DNA from: DOZZ01 sp963792655
GTDB lineage: Bacteria > Acidobacteriota > Terriglobia > Bryobacterales > Bryobacteraceae
Assembly (NCBI GenBank): GCA_963792655.1
Contig: CAWBWU010000002.1
Location: 1-64,000 of the forward strand
Length of the DNA: 64,000 nucleotides
Direction of reading: 5' to 3'
The notes under the pieces: model-generated
What the model was told of the DNA's origin: nothing
Databases searched by the model: none
What the model saw: the letters and a program-made list of their open reading frames with translations, nothing else
In this document: piece by piece, positions 1 to 9,492 of the stretch
How the letters are laid out: each line of letters starts with the position of its first letter
How positions within the stretch are numbered: position 1 is the stretch's first letter
Program-made: the position numbers and the translations under genes

Positions 1-1488
1 ATCGTTGGCGGCCCCAGTTGTGCACGATACCGCGCTCGAATTTCTCTCCGTATCCGGTTTGAGCCGCGGAGGATTGCAGAAGAATACGCCGAACCCGTGC
101 GCGGCATAAACCTGAAATTCCTGGTACCCAGTCCACGCCGTATGCGCCGGCAGGGCCGCCGTGAATGCTGACGATGAGCGGATATTTCCGCGCCGGATCG
201 TACCTGACCGGCTTTACCAGGAATCCGTCGATCGGCAGCCCATCCTCAGACTGACGCTGTGACCCGCTCCACCTTGGCAAGATCGAAGCTGGCTGCCAGA
301 GCGCTGCATTCAGATTAGTCAGCTTCTTTTCATTCGCGGAAGTGAGATCGGCGGAGTACAGATCGTCCAGGTGCTGAAAGTCGTTCGCGGCATAGACCAT
401 GCGCCCGGTCGACGCGTTGATGTCGAAGGCGTGCACCGCGCGGGCCCCTTTGCTGACCGGCACTGCCGAAGTAGTAGGAGACCCCGGCGATACCTCCGTA
501 CGGAAAATGTGCGACTCGCCGCGAATACCCGCTGAGAAGTAGAGCAGGTTCTGCCGCGGCCAGCTCAACTCGGTCGGGATCAGATCGAGATCGCTCGCCA
601 CCATCCGGACCCGCACCGCCGTGCGCCGGCGCGAGGTAAATCTTGGGATGCTGCCGCTCGCGTTCTTCGCCCAGAAACGCAATTGACGCGCCGTCAGGCG
701 ACCAGCGCGGCTGCGTGTCCTCGAAATCGTGATCGGAGATTTTCAGCAGCGCCCCACCTCGGCGGCAATCACCCAGACATCTTTGTTGTGGCCGCCGTCG
801 TACTGTTGCCGGTGCGGTCGGAAACAAATGCGATGCGCGTCGAGTCCGGCGACCATTGCGGATCGGTATCGTTCCACTCTTCTCCGGTGGTCAGTTGTTT
901 GTCTGCCCCGGCGTTCGCGTCCACGACAAACAAGTGACTGCGTTTATCGTCGACCAACCCGTGTCGTTGAACTTGTACGAAATATGCGTGTAGTGGCGGA
1001 CGTCGGTTTTTCGAGCCGTTGATGCCACCTGGTCGCTCGGCCCGGTGCGGCTGACGGCGACGAATCGCTTGCCGTCGGGTGACCATTGGAATGAACTCAC
1101 GCCGTTCTTCAGGGTGGTGAGCGGCTTGCGCTTCGCCGCCGTCCATTCGAAGGATCCAGATCTGTGCGGATGCTGCAGGGGCTCCCCGATTCGAAAGGAA
1201 CGCGAGCGTCTTGCCGTCGGGCGACCAGCGCGGCGCATTTGATGAAAAAGCTGATCCGGTCAGTGCTCGGGGCACGCCGCCATCGAGAGAGGACAGCCAG
1301 ATCGACGAGCGCCGGCGGTTGGCTTTACTGTCGATAGTCGCCACCACATATGCGACCTGTGAACCACCCGGTGCGATATGGGGATCGCTCGAGAACTCGT
1401 AGGCCAGATAGTCTTCGGGCAAGACGCCGCGTCCTGCAGCTAACAAGAGTGCAGTCGTTATACACAACAAAGCTAAGAGCCGGATCAT
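1..1488 (-). CDS. S9 family peptidase (prolyl oligopeptidase type), frameshifted, 3' end outside window
   Basis: A secreted serine peptidase with a TolB/WD40-like beta-propeller followed by an alpha/beta-hydrolase domain. The start at 1488 gives a signal peptide (MIRLLALLCITTALLLAAG). Propeller blades with the WSPDG/WSPDS signature recur in three frames, near 1215, 1090, 860 and 700. The entry to the catalytic domain reads GFLVKPVRYDPARKYP and then SIHGGPAG near 185-235. The catalytic Ser, Asp and His would lie beyond position 1. At least four frame changes occur between about 1130 and 300, yet each segment carries on the same homologous protein, which suggests sequencing indels rather than decay. 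Upstream sequence to 1488 is also open but has no signal-like start. It diverges from the TonB receptor gene. Confidence 0.8.
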
Positions 1489-1684
1489 ACGATTCCACCC
1501 AGGATAGCGGACCGACTTTGCGAGGCTCGTAATGCGATTGCAGCGCGACATGCGATACGAAACTCGGTTATGTACTCCTATCTATTTGCCTAACGTTTGG
1601 CTAACCTGCGAACAAATCTACACGCGCATTCGCGCCGCGAACCTGTGTCCGATAAACGCGAAGGCGCTTGAGTGGGAGTACTTG

Positions 1685-4600
1685 ATGAAACCAAAAACAT
1701 TCCTTTCCAGTTTCGCGGCGTTCGCGCTTGCAGCGACGTTGCTTCTAACCCCAAAATTACCGGCCCAGTCGCTCACTACAGGTGAGATCACGGGCGTGGT
1801 GAATGATCCGTCAGGAAGCGTTCTGCCTAACACGAAGCTCACCTTGCATTCCGATGCCACCGGTGAAACCCAACAAGCCACAAGTGGCACCAACGGCGAG
1901 TTTCGGTTCGGCTTGCTCCGCCCCGGCCCCTACACTGTCACCGCCAATGCGCCTGGCTTCCAGACAACCGAGCGGCGTACCAACGTGCAACTCGGGCAGG
2001 TGCTGACGCTGAGCATCGCGATGGGTCTGCAGGCACAAGCCGAGAGCGTGAGCGTGACGGAACAGATGCCGCTGCTGCAGAGCGATAACGCGAACCTCGC
2101 GACGACTTTAATACGCCAGCAGCTCGAAAATCTTCCGGCGCCGGGCGACGACATGACCGCTTATGCCTTTACTGCGCCGGGCGTGACCGTCAGCACGGGC
2201 GGCGGCTACGGCAAGTTTTCCGCGTTCGGTCTGCCTGGCGTGTCGAACCTCTTCACGATCAACGGCACCGACAACATGGACCCGTACCTCAACCTGAACA
2301 ACTCGGGCGCGAGCAACCTGACTCTCGGCGCGAACGAGATTCAGGAAGCAGCGGTCGTGTGAACGGCTACACCGGCCAGTATGGCCGTCAGGCGGGCGCG
2401 CAGGTCAACTATGTCACCAAGTCGCGGCACGAACGCGTTTCACGGCAATGCGGCGTGGTATTACAACGGGCGCGTGCTGAACGCGAACGACTGGTTCAAC
2501 AACGCGACCGGCACGCCGCGTCCGTTCTCGGTCTCGAACGAATGGGTCGGATTCGATCGGCGGGCCGATCAAGAAGAACAAGCTGTTCTTCTTCTTCGAT
2601 AACGAAGGTCTGCGCTACGTGCTGCCCGGCGGCGGCCCGGTCTACATTCCGACCACGGCGATTTTCGCAACTATGTTCTCAACAACGTGCAAGCGACATA
2701 ACCCGACGGCGGTTCCGTTCTACAGACGGCGTTGAGCCTGTATTCGGGTTCTTCGGGCGCAGCGCGCGCGACGCCTGTCACGCCCGCTGACGATCCGGCG
2801 CTCGGTTGCGGCGACTTGGCCGCACCGCGGTGCTTCGGCACGGCAGCTACAGCCCTGCGCGCGCACCTTCCAGAGCACGGTCAACAACCTCAACACCGAA
2901 TGGCTGATGGCCGCGAAGGTGGACTACAACATCGACAGCGATCGACCGCGTCTACTTCCGGTACAACACCGATCACGGCGTGCAGGCGACTGGCACGGAT
3001 CCGATCAACCCTGCTTTCAACGCCAACAGCGTGCAGCCGTCATACGGCGGCCAGTTCGGCTACACCCGCACCTTCGGCTCGAACATGGTCAACAACTTGA
3101 TGCTTTCCGCGTCTTACTACTCGGCGATCGTTTGGACCTCCAGATCTCGAAGGCCGCACTGGCAACGTTCCCGACCACCTTCGCCTTCGGCGACGGTCTG
3201 TTCAACGCGCTCGGCGGCGGCGACAATGCTTATCCGCAGGGCCGGAAAGTACGGCAGCAGCAGATTATCGATGACTTCTCCGTACTGCGCGGAGCTCACA
3301 ACTTCAAGTTCGGCATCAACATCCGCAAGAACTGGGTCAGCACCTACACCTATGGGCCGAATACCAGCGGCTTGTTGACGTTCAACTCCATCACCGACTT
3401 CGTGAACGGATCGCTCGATAACGGATCCACCTATTCGCAGGCGTTCGCGAATATCGGCGCCGAGCCGCTCAGCCTGTACAGCCTCGGTTTCTATGTCCAG
3501 GATGAATGGAAGGTGCGCCCGAACTTCACCGTCACGCTGGCGCTGCGCTTCGACCGGAACAGCAACATTCACTGCAACAACGGATGCTTCAATGAGTTCT
3601 CGACACCGTTCAGCGGCCTTACGCATGACGTCACTCAGCCTTACAACGCGGCGATCCGAACCAGTCTGAAAGATGCGTTCCCGAACGTGGAGCCCGTGGT
3701 ATTCGCTCCTCGTATCGGTGTGGCCTATAGCGTTACACCGTCAACGGTCGTGCGCGGCGGCTTCGGTATCTTCTCCGATCTGTATCAAGGGCTGATCGCC
3801 GATCGCTTCATCACGAACTCCCCGGCCGTCGCTAGCTTCACGACCACCTCCGGCCTGGTGGCTTTGAACGATCCCGGCAGCGTCTTCAACGCGGTTGCGA
3901 ACTCGAATGCTGCTCTGCAAAGCGGCTTCAACAGCGGCGCAACTCTGGCGCGATCTGCAGAAGGCAGTGCCGCTTGGTTTCTCGACACCGACTTTCAATA
4001 CCCTGGCGAACAAACTCTACAACCCGAAGTACTACGAGTGGAACTTCGAAATTCAGCACGCCTTCGGCAACAGCCTGAGTTTGTCGGCGAACTACGTCGG
4101 CAATCACGGTTTTGACGAGATCAATCAGACCTTGTTCCCGAACGCGTACGCGCCGAAGGGCTTCCAGGGCCTTCCCACAACCGTGCCTGACCCGCGCTTC
4201 GGCGAAATTCGCGAGCTGAACAATGCTGGCTATTCGAACTACAACGGCTTGGTTGGTTCGCTGCAGTGGCGGCATGGCTCGAACATCCAGGGACGTTTCA
4301 ACTACACCTGGGGCCACGCGCTGGACACCTGCTCCAACGGTTGCCTGGAGCCTTTCAATGCGCTGAGTGCAGTGAGCGTCCGCTACCAGATCAGCCCGCT
4401 CGGGGTGAGCGCGGTGAATTACGGCGCAGCCGATTACGATACGCGTCACACCATCAGTGCCAACTGGGTGTTTACGGCTCCCGGGAACGTATTCCACGAT
4501 TCGCCATTCCGCCATGTTGTCGGCGGTTGGACGCTTGCCGGTACAGTTCTTTATCACTCGGGCTATCCGTTCAGCATCGTCAATAGCGGCGTACGCAGTT

Positions 4601-5028
4601 CACAGCTCAAGAACCTGACGGGTATCGCGAGCGAAGTAGTTCTGGCAGATTACCTGGGCACCGGGTTCCCGTCCTGCACCACGCCAGACGTCACGTGCTA
4701 CACCGGATCGCAGTTTGCCACGCGCACCGGTCAGAGCGACTTCGGGAATGTCCCGCGCAACTCGTTCCGCGGCCCTGGTTACGTCGATACCGATGTGAAC
4801 CTGAACCGCACGTTTGCGCTTCGTGAAAGACTGCGCTTGATGGTTGGCGCGTATTTCTTCAACGTCTTCAACCACCCGAACTTCGATCTGCCGGTCAACA
4901 ATATCGCGCTAGGCAACTTCGGGCGCATCCAGAGCACTGTCGGCGCGCCGACGAGCGCTTATGGTTCGTTCCAGGGCTCCGCAGTATCGGGCCGCGTGAT
5001 CCAGTTGCAGGCGAAGGTCAGCTTCTAA
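1685..5028 (+). CDS. TonB-dependent receptor with N-terminal carboxypeptidase regulatory-like domain (Oar-like), frameshifted
   Basis: An outer-membrane barrel protein of the large Acidobacteriota receptor family. The start at 1685 gives a signal peptide ending in PKLPAQS. It is followed by a carboxypeptidase-regulatory fold (GEITGVVNDPSGSVLPN, residues about 30-110), a plug region with FTINGTDNMDPYL, and the barrel, including FYVQDEWKVRPNFTVTLALR and the C-terminal FNVFNHPNFD typical of this family. It ends in an aromatic residue (VSF). Between about 2355 and 3130 the frame changes roughly eight times by single-base insertions and deletions, and once more near 3950; the protein carries on across each. 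The length of about 1,110 residues is normal for the family. The ligand is unknown, probably a plant-polymer oligosaccharide or peptide (inference). A strong terminator follows. Confidence 0.85.
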
Positions 5029-5053
5029 CAGGCTGTCGCCTTAGCCGCGAAAC

Positions 5054-5088
5054 AAGGGCCGGGTTCATCCCCGGCCCTTTCCTTTTTA
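5054..5088. terminator. Rho-independent terminator, probably bidirectional
   Basis: The 10-bp perfect stem AAGGGCCGGG / CCCGGCCCTT (5054-5063 and 5070-5079) encloses a 6-nt loop and is followed by TTTCCTTTTT. It lies 25 bases after the stop codon of the TonB receptor and abuts the stop codon of the convergent gene at 5086. Confidence 0.85.
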
Positions 5089-5541
5089 GTCCACCGAAAA
5101 GGCAAACGTCAGATTGGAACCCGCGGGCGTCAGAACGTATTCGCCTTTCGGAAGGCTATCCACCACTTCAATGCGCGCGACGCCGCCATCCTGTTTAGTC
5201 ACGCTCAACGCGATCGGTTTCAGACGCTTCTTCGAAGACATCACGATCTCGCGCTGGCCGCCGCGCACGTCCATCTTATAGAGCGACAAAGAATCCGCAT
5301 CCACATCTTTTGAGAGCAACAGGAACACGGGGCTCGCGAGCGGCGTGCGGACAGGCGATGCCTCACCTGCCAGCATGTAGGTGATCTCTTCCTTTTTGCC
5401 GCTGCCCTTGCGCTGCTCGGTTGCCGTCTGGCGCTCGACTTCGATCAGGTTGCCGGCCTGCAGCAGGTAGACGATGTCTTCTCGCGGCGGGCGCGGGTCT
5501 GCCGCGAACAACATCACGAATCCGATCAGTAACGCGTGCAT
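5086..5541 (-). CDS. Hypothetical secreted protein, 151 aa
   Basis: I do not recognise a family. The protein begins with a short hydrophobic segment (MHALLIGFVMLFAADP) that looks like a signal peptide. A charged region (residues about 35-60, with GSGKKEE) follows, then a beta-rich C-terminal half ending FAFSVD. The phrase PKGEYVLTPAGSN resembles the end of a small all-beta domain seen in secreted acidobacterial hypothetical proteins. It has no cysteines or obvious catalytic motif. It converges on the TonB receptor and shares its terminator. A repeat-A copy separates its start from the next gene. Confidence 0.6.
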   Translation of the reverse strand: MHALLIGFVMLFAADPRPPREDIVYLLQAGNLIEVERQTATEQRKGSGKKEEITYMLAGEASPVRTPLASPVFLLLSKDVDADSLSLYKMDVRGGQREIVMSSKKRLKPIALSVTKQDGGVARIEVVDSLPKGEYVLTPAGSNLTFAFSVD

Positions 5542-5565
5542 GGCTAAGGTTCACACACAGGCGAG

Positions 5566-5612
5566 AGCTTACGCATTCCGAATTTCGGAACCCGGGCCAG
5601 TGCGCTCCGTTT
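5566..5612 (-). repeat. Dispersed repeat A, truncated copy
   Basis: Read on the minus strand this matches the 3' two-thirds of the repeat-A copies at 54895 and 62890: GGAGCGCACTGGCCCGGGTT, then TTCGGAATGCGTAAGCT. The 5' part (TCAGAGGCGCGACG) is missing. The copy touches the stop codon of the HAD gene that ends at 5611. Confidence 0.7.
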
Positions 5613-6291
5613 ACTGACGGCGAACGTCCATGCTCGAGTCGTTCAGGACACTTCCTAGCCAGGGCTCCAGTGCAGGATCGCGAAAGTCGTTCATGACGAA
5701 CTCCGCGCCTTCGAACTCATCATGCGTGGTGCGCAACGCGACCACATGCATGCCCGCGGCGAGACCTGCGGCAACTCCCGCATGCGAGTCTTCGAACACA
5801 ATGCACTGCCCGGGGCTCGCATGCAGCAGTTCGGCGGCTTTCAGGTAAATGTCGGGGAACGGCTTGGGCCTGGTGACCTGCTGGCCATCGACCACCGCCT
5901 GAAAATAGTGTTCCAGACCCGCAGCCTGCAACACAAAATCGATGTTGCGCCGTTCACCGTTCGTCGCGAGCCCAATGCGCGCGGCGTTATGGCGGTCCAG
6001 AAACTCACGTACGCCGGGCACCAGAGCCTCATTGATGCGCGATGCCATCAGTTCCCGGTACAACTGCTCCTTGGCAGCGCCATGCGCGAAGACTTCTGCG
6101 TCCGTAAGTTCGGCGCCCAGATATTCGCGCACGATATCGTCGTTGCGCTTGCCGTACATGCGTTCGATCATCTCGCGAGTCGTCTCGACGCCGAAGCGGC
6201 GGTTGTACTCGACCCAGCTTTGCGCATGCACTGGATTCGAATCGACAATCACGCCATCCATGTCAAACAGAAAGACCAGTTCGCTACTCAT
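5611..6291 (-). CDS. HAD-superfamily hydrolase, beta-phosphoglucomutase-like
   Basis: A 226-residue cytosolic phosphatase or phosphomutase of HAD subfamily IA. The four motifs are visible: FDMDGVIVDS (nucleophile Asp10 and acid Asp12), GLATNG (motif II, Asn in place of the more usual Ser/Thr-rich end), RPKPFPDIY (motif III Lys), and IVFEDSHAG (motif IV acids). The helical cap between motifs I and II is about 70 residues, as in beta-phosphoglucomutase relatives. The substrate cannot be read from the sequence. The start codon overlaps the end of cutA by 8 bases, so the two are probably co-translated. The stop codon sits inside a repeat-A copy. Confidence 0.85.
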   Translation of the reverse strand: MSSELVFLFDMDGVIVDSNPVHAQSWVEYNRRFGVETTREMIERMYGKRNDDIVREYLGAELTDAEVFAHGAAKEQLYRELMASRINEALVPGVREFLDRHNAARIGLATNGERRNIDFVLQAAGLEHYFQAVVDGQQVTRPKPFPDIYLKAAELLHASPGQCIVFEDSHAGVAAGLAAGMHVVALRTTHDEFEGAEFVMNDFRDPALEPWLGSVLNDSSMDVRRQ

Positions 6292-6616
6292 CCGCTGGTC
6301 CGGCGAGCTCGGCTTCGAGCCAATTCAGGTAATTGGGTGAGCCGTCGACGATCGGCAGCGCCACGAACTCCGGCACCTCATAACTGTGCAGCCGTTCAAG
6401 TTCGAGACGCAGCGGCTCCACCAAACGGCGCGCCGTCTTGATGATCAGGATAAATTCGGTCGATTCCTCGATGGCGTCTTTCCACCGGTAAATACTGGTC
6501 ACGGCCGGTGTGACTTGCACGCAAGCCGCGAGCCGTTTGTCTATTAACGCGCGCGCCACGCGGCGTGCTTCGGCCTCAGAGTTACACGTATTCAGCACAA
6601 CTATCTTGTCGGTCAT
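6284..6616 (-). CDS. cutA: Divalent-cation tolerance protein CutA
   Basis: The 110-residue protein matches the whole CutA1 fold, a small trimeric ferredoxin-like protein linked to copper tolerance in E. coli but whose role is not settled. Family signatures are LAACVQVTPAVTSIYRW (residues about 31-47), ESTEFILIIKT, and HSYEVPEFVALPI near the C-terminus. It is the first gene of a two-gene unit with the HAD hydrolase, overlapping by 8 bases, and diverges from the FtsB-like gene with 43-55 bases between starts. Confidence 0.93.
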   Translation of the reverse strand: MTDKIVVLNTCNSEAEARRVARALIDKRLAACVQVTPAVTSIYRWKDAIEESTEFILIIKTARRLVEPLRLELERLHSYEVPEFVALPIVDGSPNYLNWLEAELAGPADE

Positions 6617-6671
6617 CGAAGAATGTTCTCGGGCCTCCTCAAATCATTACTCAAGTGTTATGATTTTGCGC

Positions 6672-6977
6672 ATGGGCAAGCGCGGTATGTGGATGGCTTA
6701 TGCGGTAGCCGTTCTGGCGATCGCAGGTTATGGCGTGGCGGGGTTGCGCACATCCGGTGGTTTGTCCGGCGCTCATTCGAAGGAAGAACAGATCCGCGCG
6801 TTAAGCCAGGAAAATAAAGAGCTCCGCGAGGATCTTGACCACCGGCAGCAGCGCATCGACAAGCTCACGAACGATCCTGGCACGCAGGAGCTCGAAGTGC
6901 GCAAGCGGCTCAAATTAGTCAAGCCCCATGAGACGGTGTACATTCTCCAAGACGGCAAAGCCGAAGCCAAGAAATAG
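6672..6977 (+). CDS. Septum formation initiator (FtsB/DivIC-like) protein
   Basis: A small bitopic membrane protein of about 101 residues. One N-terminal membrane segment (MWMAYAVAVLAIAGYGVAGL) is followed by a coiled coil (EEQIRALSQENKELREDLDHR) and the FtsB/DivIC end signature ELEVRKRLKLVKPHETVYIL. FtsB-type proteins bridge FtsL and FtsQ in the divisome; this role is inferred from architecture. An ATG at 6660 in the same frame (MILRMGKRG) is an equally possible start; neither has a strong Shine-Dalgarno. The longer upstream reading frame overlaps cutA in antisense and is unlikely to be translated. The protein ends in a Lys-rich tail. Confidence 0.8.
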   Translation: MGKRGMWMAYAVAVLAIAGYGVAGLRTSGGLSGAHSKEEQIRALSQENKELREDLDHRQQRIDKLTNDPGTQELEVRKRLKLVKPHETVYILQDGKAEAKK

Positions 6978-6993
6978 GCCACGCGCCCGCGCG

Positions 6994-7728
6994 CTAGTTG
7001 GCCGGATACCAGTCTCTTAACCGCACTTCCGTCTGCGAACCAGCGAGCGCCTTCTGAAAGCTCGCAACATCCTGCAACGATTTATCGCCGTTCCGGTAGT
7101 GGTACGGATAAACGACCGCGGGATGCATCTCTTTCACACCGTCGGCCGCTTCGGCCGCAGTCATCGTGTACGGCAGATTCATGCAGACGAACGCGACATC
7201 AATGTTCTTCAGCGCGCGAAATTCCGGCGTGGCTTCGGTGTCGCCAGAGAAATAGAAACGCTTGCCGCCGAAGCTGATCACGTAACCGTTGCCCAAGCCC
7301 TTCGGGTGAAAAAACGTGCCCGGTGACGGTCCGCGCGTCAGGTTATACATGGCGACAGCTTCGATCTTGAAATCGCCCCAGTTCACCGTGTCGCCATTTG
7401 CCATGACCTTCGCGCCGTCGATCGTCTTGGCAACATTGGCCGGCGCATAGATCACAGTAGAACCCTGGCGCACGATCGCCAGCGCTTTGGGATCGTTGTG
7501 GTCACCATGCACGTGCGTGATCAGCACCAGGTCCGCTTTGGGCAGCCCGGTATATTTGCCTTCGCTATAAGGGTCGATGTGAATGGTCTTGCCACCGGCT
7601 TGCAACATCACCGAGGCGTGATAAATAGGCGTGATCGTCACGGGACCGGCGTGGGTATCGAAGCTCTCGGAACAGGTGGCGAATTGCGCGCCGTAGAGGA
7701 GCAGAGCGGAGGCGGCGAGTAGTCTCAC
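6994..7728 (-). CDS. Secreted MBL-fold metallo-hydrolase (UlaG-like)
   Basis: About 244 residues from a GTG start at 7728, which begins a signal peptide (VVRLLAASALLLYGAQFATC). The metallo-beta-lactamase metal motif is ITHVHGDHNDP (HxHxDH), with further ligands in YFSGDTEATPE and the C-terminal YPYHYRNGDKS. It belongs to the compact L-ascorbate-lactonase/UlaG-like branch often annotated as a Zn-dependent hydrolase; its substrate is unknown. The signal peptide suggests it works in the periplasm. The longer upstream open frame overlaps the esterase gene and lacks a plausible start. It converges on the FtsB-like gene 16 bases away. Confidence 0.8.
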   Translation of the reverse strand: MRLLAASALLLYGAQFATCSESFDTHAGPVTITPIYHASVMLQAGGKTIHIDPYSEGKYTGLPKADLVLITHVHGDHNDPKALAIVRQGSTVIYAPANVAKTIDGAKVMANGDTVNWGDFKIEAVAMYNLTRGPSPGTFFHPKGLGNGYVISFGGKRFYFSGDTEATPEFRALKNIDVAFVCMNLPYTMTAAEAADGVKEMHPAVVYPYHYRNGDKSLQDVASFQKALAGSQTEVRLRDWYPAN

Positions 7729-7770
7729 AACGTGCAGTTTAGCGCGAGCAAGATACACTGGCTGACTGTC

Positions 7771-8798
7771 ATGCTCAGAACTTCTTTGCTGTTGTTTATT
7801 CTCTCCTCCGCTATCTTCGCTCAGGCTCCCGCGGCGCCCCCGGCTCAGCGCTTCCAACCGCCGATGCCTCCCGGACCGAATCCTAATTCGCAGTACCGGC
7901 TCGGGCCGGACTCGATGCCGCAGGACGGCGTGCCGAAAGGCGAGGTTCGCGGGCCTTACGTGTTGCCCAGCAAGGCTTATCCAGGCACCCAGCACACCTA
8001 CTGGGTTTATGTTCCGGCGCAGTACGATCCCGAAGACCCCAGCGGCGCTGATGGTTTATCAGGATGGCCAGGCGTTCAAAGATGAGAACGGCGACATCCG
8101 CGCGCAGAACGTGATGGACAACCTGATCTACCGCCGTGAGATTCCCGTGATGATCGGCGTCTTCATCAATCCTGGCCGCACGCCGGAGCAGCCGGAGCCA
8201 AACCCGCAGAACTGGGGCGACGGAACGACGAACCGCGGCACCGAATACAACACGCCCGACGACAAGTATGCGCGCGTCATCACCGAAGAGCTGATGCCCG
8301 CGCTGTACAAGGACTACAACATCTCGAAGGATCCCGAGACGCACGGCATCGGCGGCTCCAGCTCCGGCGCGATCGCGGCGTTTGCCGTGGCCTGGGAGCG
8401 GCCCAACGAGTTCCGCAAAGTGCTGAGCAATGTCGGCAGCTTCGTCGATCTTCGCGGCGGCCAGGTCTACGCTGAGCGCGTGTTGTCGCAGTCGAAAAGA
8501 AGCCGATCCGCGTCTTCCTCTGCGATGGACGCAACGACAACCGCGGCATAGGCCGCGACGGTGTCTACAACGAGAAGCGCGACTGGTTTCTATCAGAACG
8601 TGCGGCTGATGAAGGCGCTGACGCAGAAAGGGCTATGACGTCAACTACGCGTGGGGCATGAACCTGCACGGCCAGAAGTTCGGCGGCGCGATCATGCCGG
8701 ACATGATGCGCTGGCTCTGGCGCGATGGCCCGGTCTCGACCGATCCGAACGACATGGTCGAGCGCGGCTTCCGCATGCCCGCAGCCAAAGCGAACTAA
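7771..8798 (+). CDS. Secreted esterase D/enterochelin-esterase family hydrolase, frameshifted
   Basis: An alpha/beta hydrolase of the putative-esterase family. The start at 7771 gives the signal peptide MLRTSLLLFILSSAIFAQ. After a Pro-rich linker comes YVPAQYDPEDP, then VMIGVFINPG and the nucleophile elbow GIGGSSSGAIAAF near 8350-8380. The final segment carries RVFLCDG and LHGQKFGGAIMPDMMRWLW, where His is the likely third triad residue. Single-base indels break the frame near 8045, 8490, 8595 and 8635, but the parts join into one protein of about 340 residues. It converges with the PAP2 gene, overlapping by 4 bases. The substrate may be a sugar ester or siderophore, but nothing here decides. 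Confidence 0.78.
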
Positions 8799-9463
8799 CG
8801 CTTGTTTCCGGTAATTCGCTGGTAAGCGAAGATGATGCCCGTCAACCAGACCAGCCCGGCGGCAAAGCCAGCTACGACATCGCTCGGATAATGCACACCG
8901 AGGTAGATACGTGAGATGCCTACCGTCAACGCGATGATGCCAGCGAGCGTTCGCACGGCGACACGCATGGCGCGGGAGTTCAGGTGGACGCCGATCAGAT
9001 AGGCCGCCGTGCCGTAAAAGCACAGCGACATGAGGGAATGGCCGCTCGGAAAGCTATAGTCCCGCGGCGGCGCGAGGCCGAAGTAAGGAACCGGGCGCGC
9101 GCGGTGAAACGCCAGCTTCAGAACACCGTCAAGCAGCGTGCCGCCCACCATCATCACGGCCATCAGTGCCGCCGTCGTTCGGTAGCCCATGTAGAGCGAC
9201 CACGCGACCATGAGGCCGGTGTAGAGAAACAGCGCCACCGGCCCATTCGCATTACTCATGAATTTGAAAAAGCTGGTCACGCCGGGCGCCGCGACGGTGT
9301 GCACCGCGTTCCGAACCGCGGTATCGAACTGGATCGTCTCGTTCTCGTGCATCTCCTCCGCAAGCCATCCGAAGAAGAAGAGCGAAAGCACAGCGATGCC
9401 TAGCGCGACAAACATGGTGATGCCCTGCCGCGCGATCTCGGGACGATTGATCATCACTTGCAT
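8795..9463 (-). CDS. PAP2-family membrane phosphatase
   Basis: A 222-residue integral membrane protein with about six hydrophobic segments. The three phosphatidic-acid-phosphatase motifs are present in order: KLAFHRARP, PSGHSLMS and SRIYLGVHYPSDVVAG. Proteins of this length act as undecaprenyl-diphosphate phosphatases (PgpB/BcrC-like) or lipid phosphatases in the cytoplasmic membrane; which one applies cannot be told. The start MQVMINRPEI at 9463 leaves 29 bases to the divergent start at 9493, so the two promoters must overlap the coding ends or each other. Confidence 0.88.
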   Translation of the reverse strand: MQVMINRPEIARQGITMFVALGIAVLSLFFFGWLAEEMHENETIQFDTAVRNAVHTVAAPGVTSFFKFMSNANGPVALFLYTGLMVAWSLYMGYRTTAALMAVMMVGGTLLDGVLKLAFHRARPVPYFGLAPPRDYSFPSGHSLMSLCFYGTAAYLIGVHLNSRAMRVAVRTLAGIIALTVGISRIYLGVHYPSDVVAGFAAGLVWLTGIIFAYQRITGNKR

Positions 9464-9492
9464 CGTAGCTTGCGCTGCCGTGCGTTGCTAAC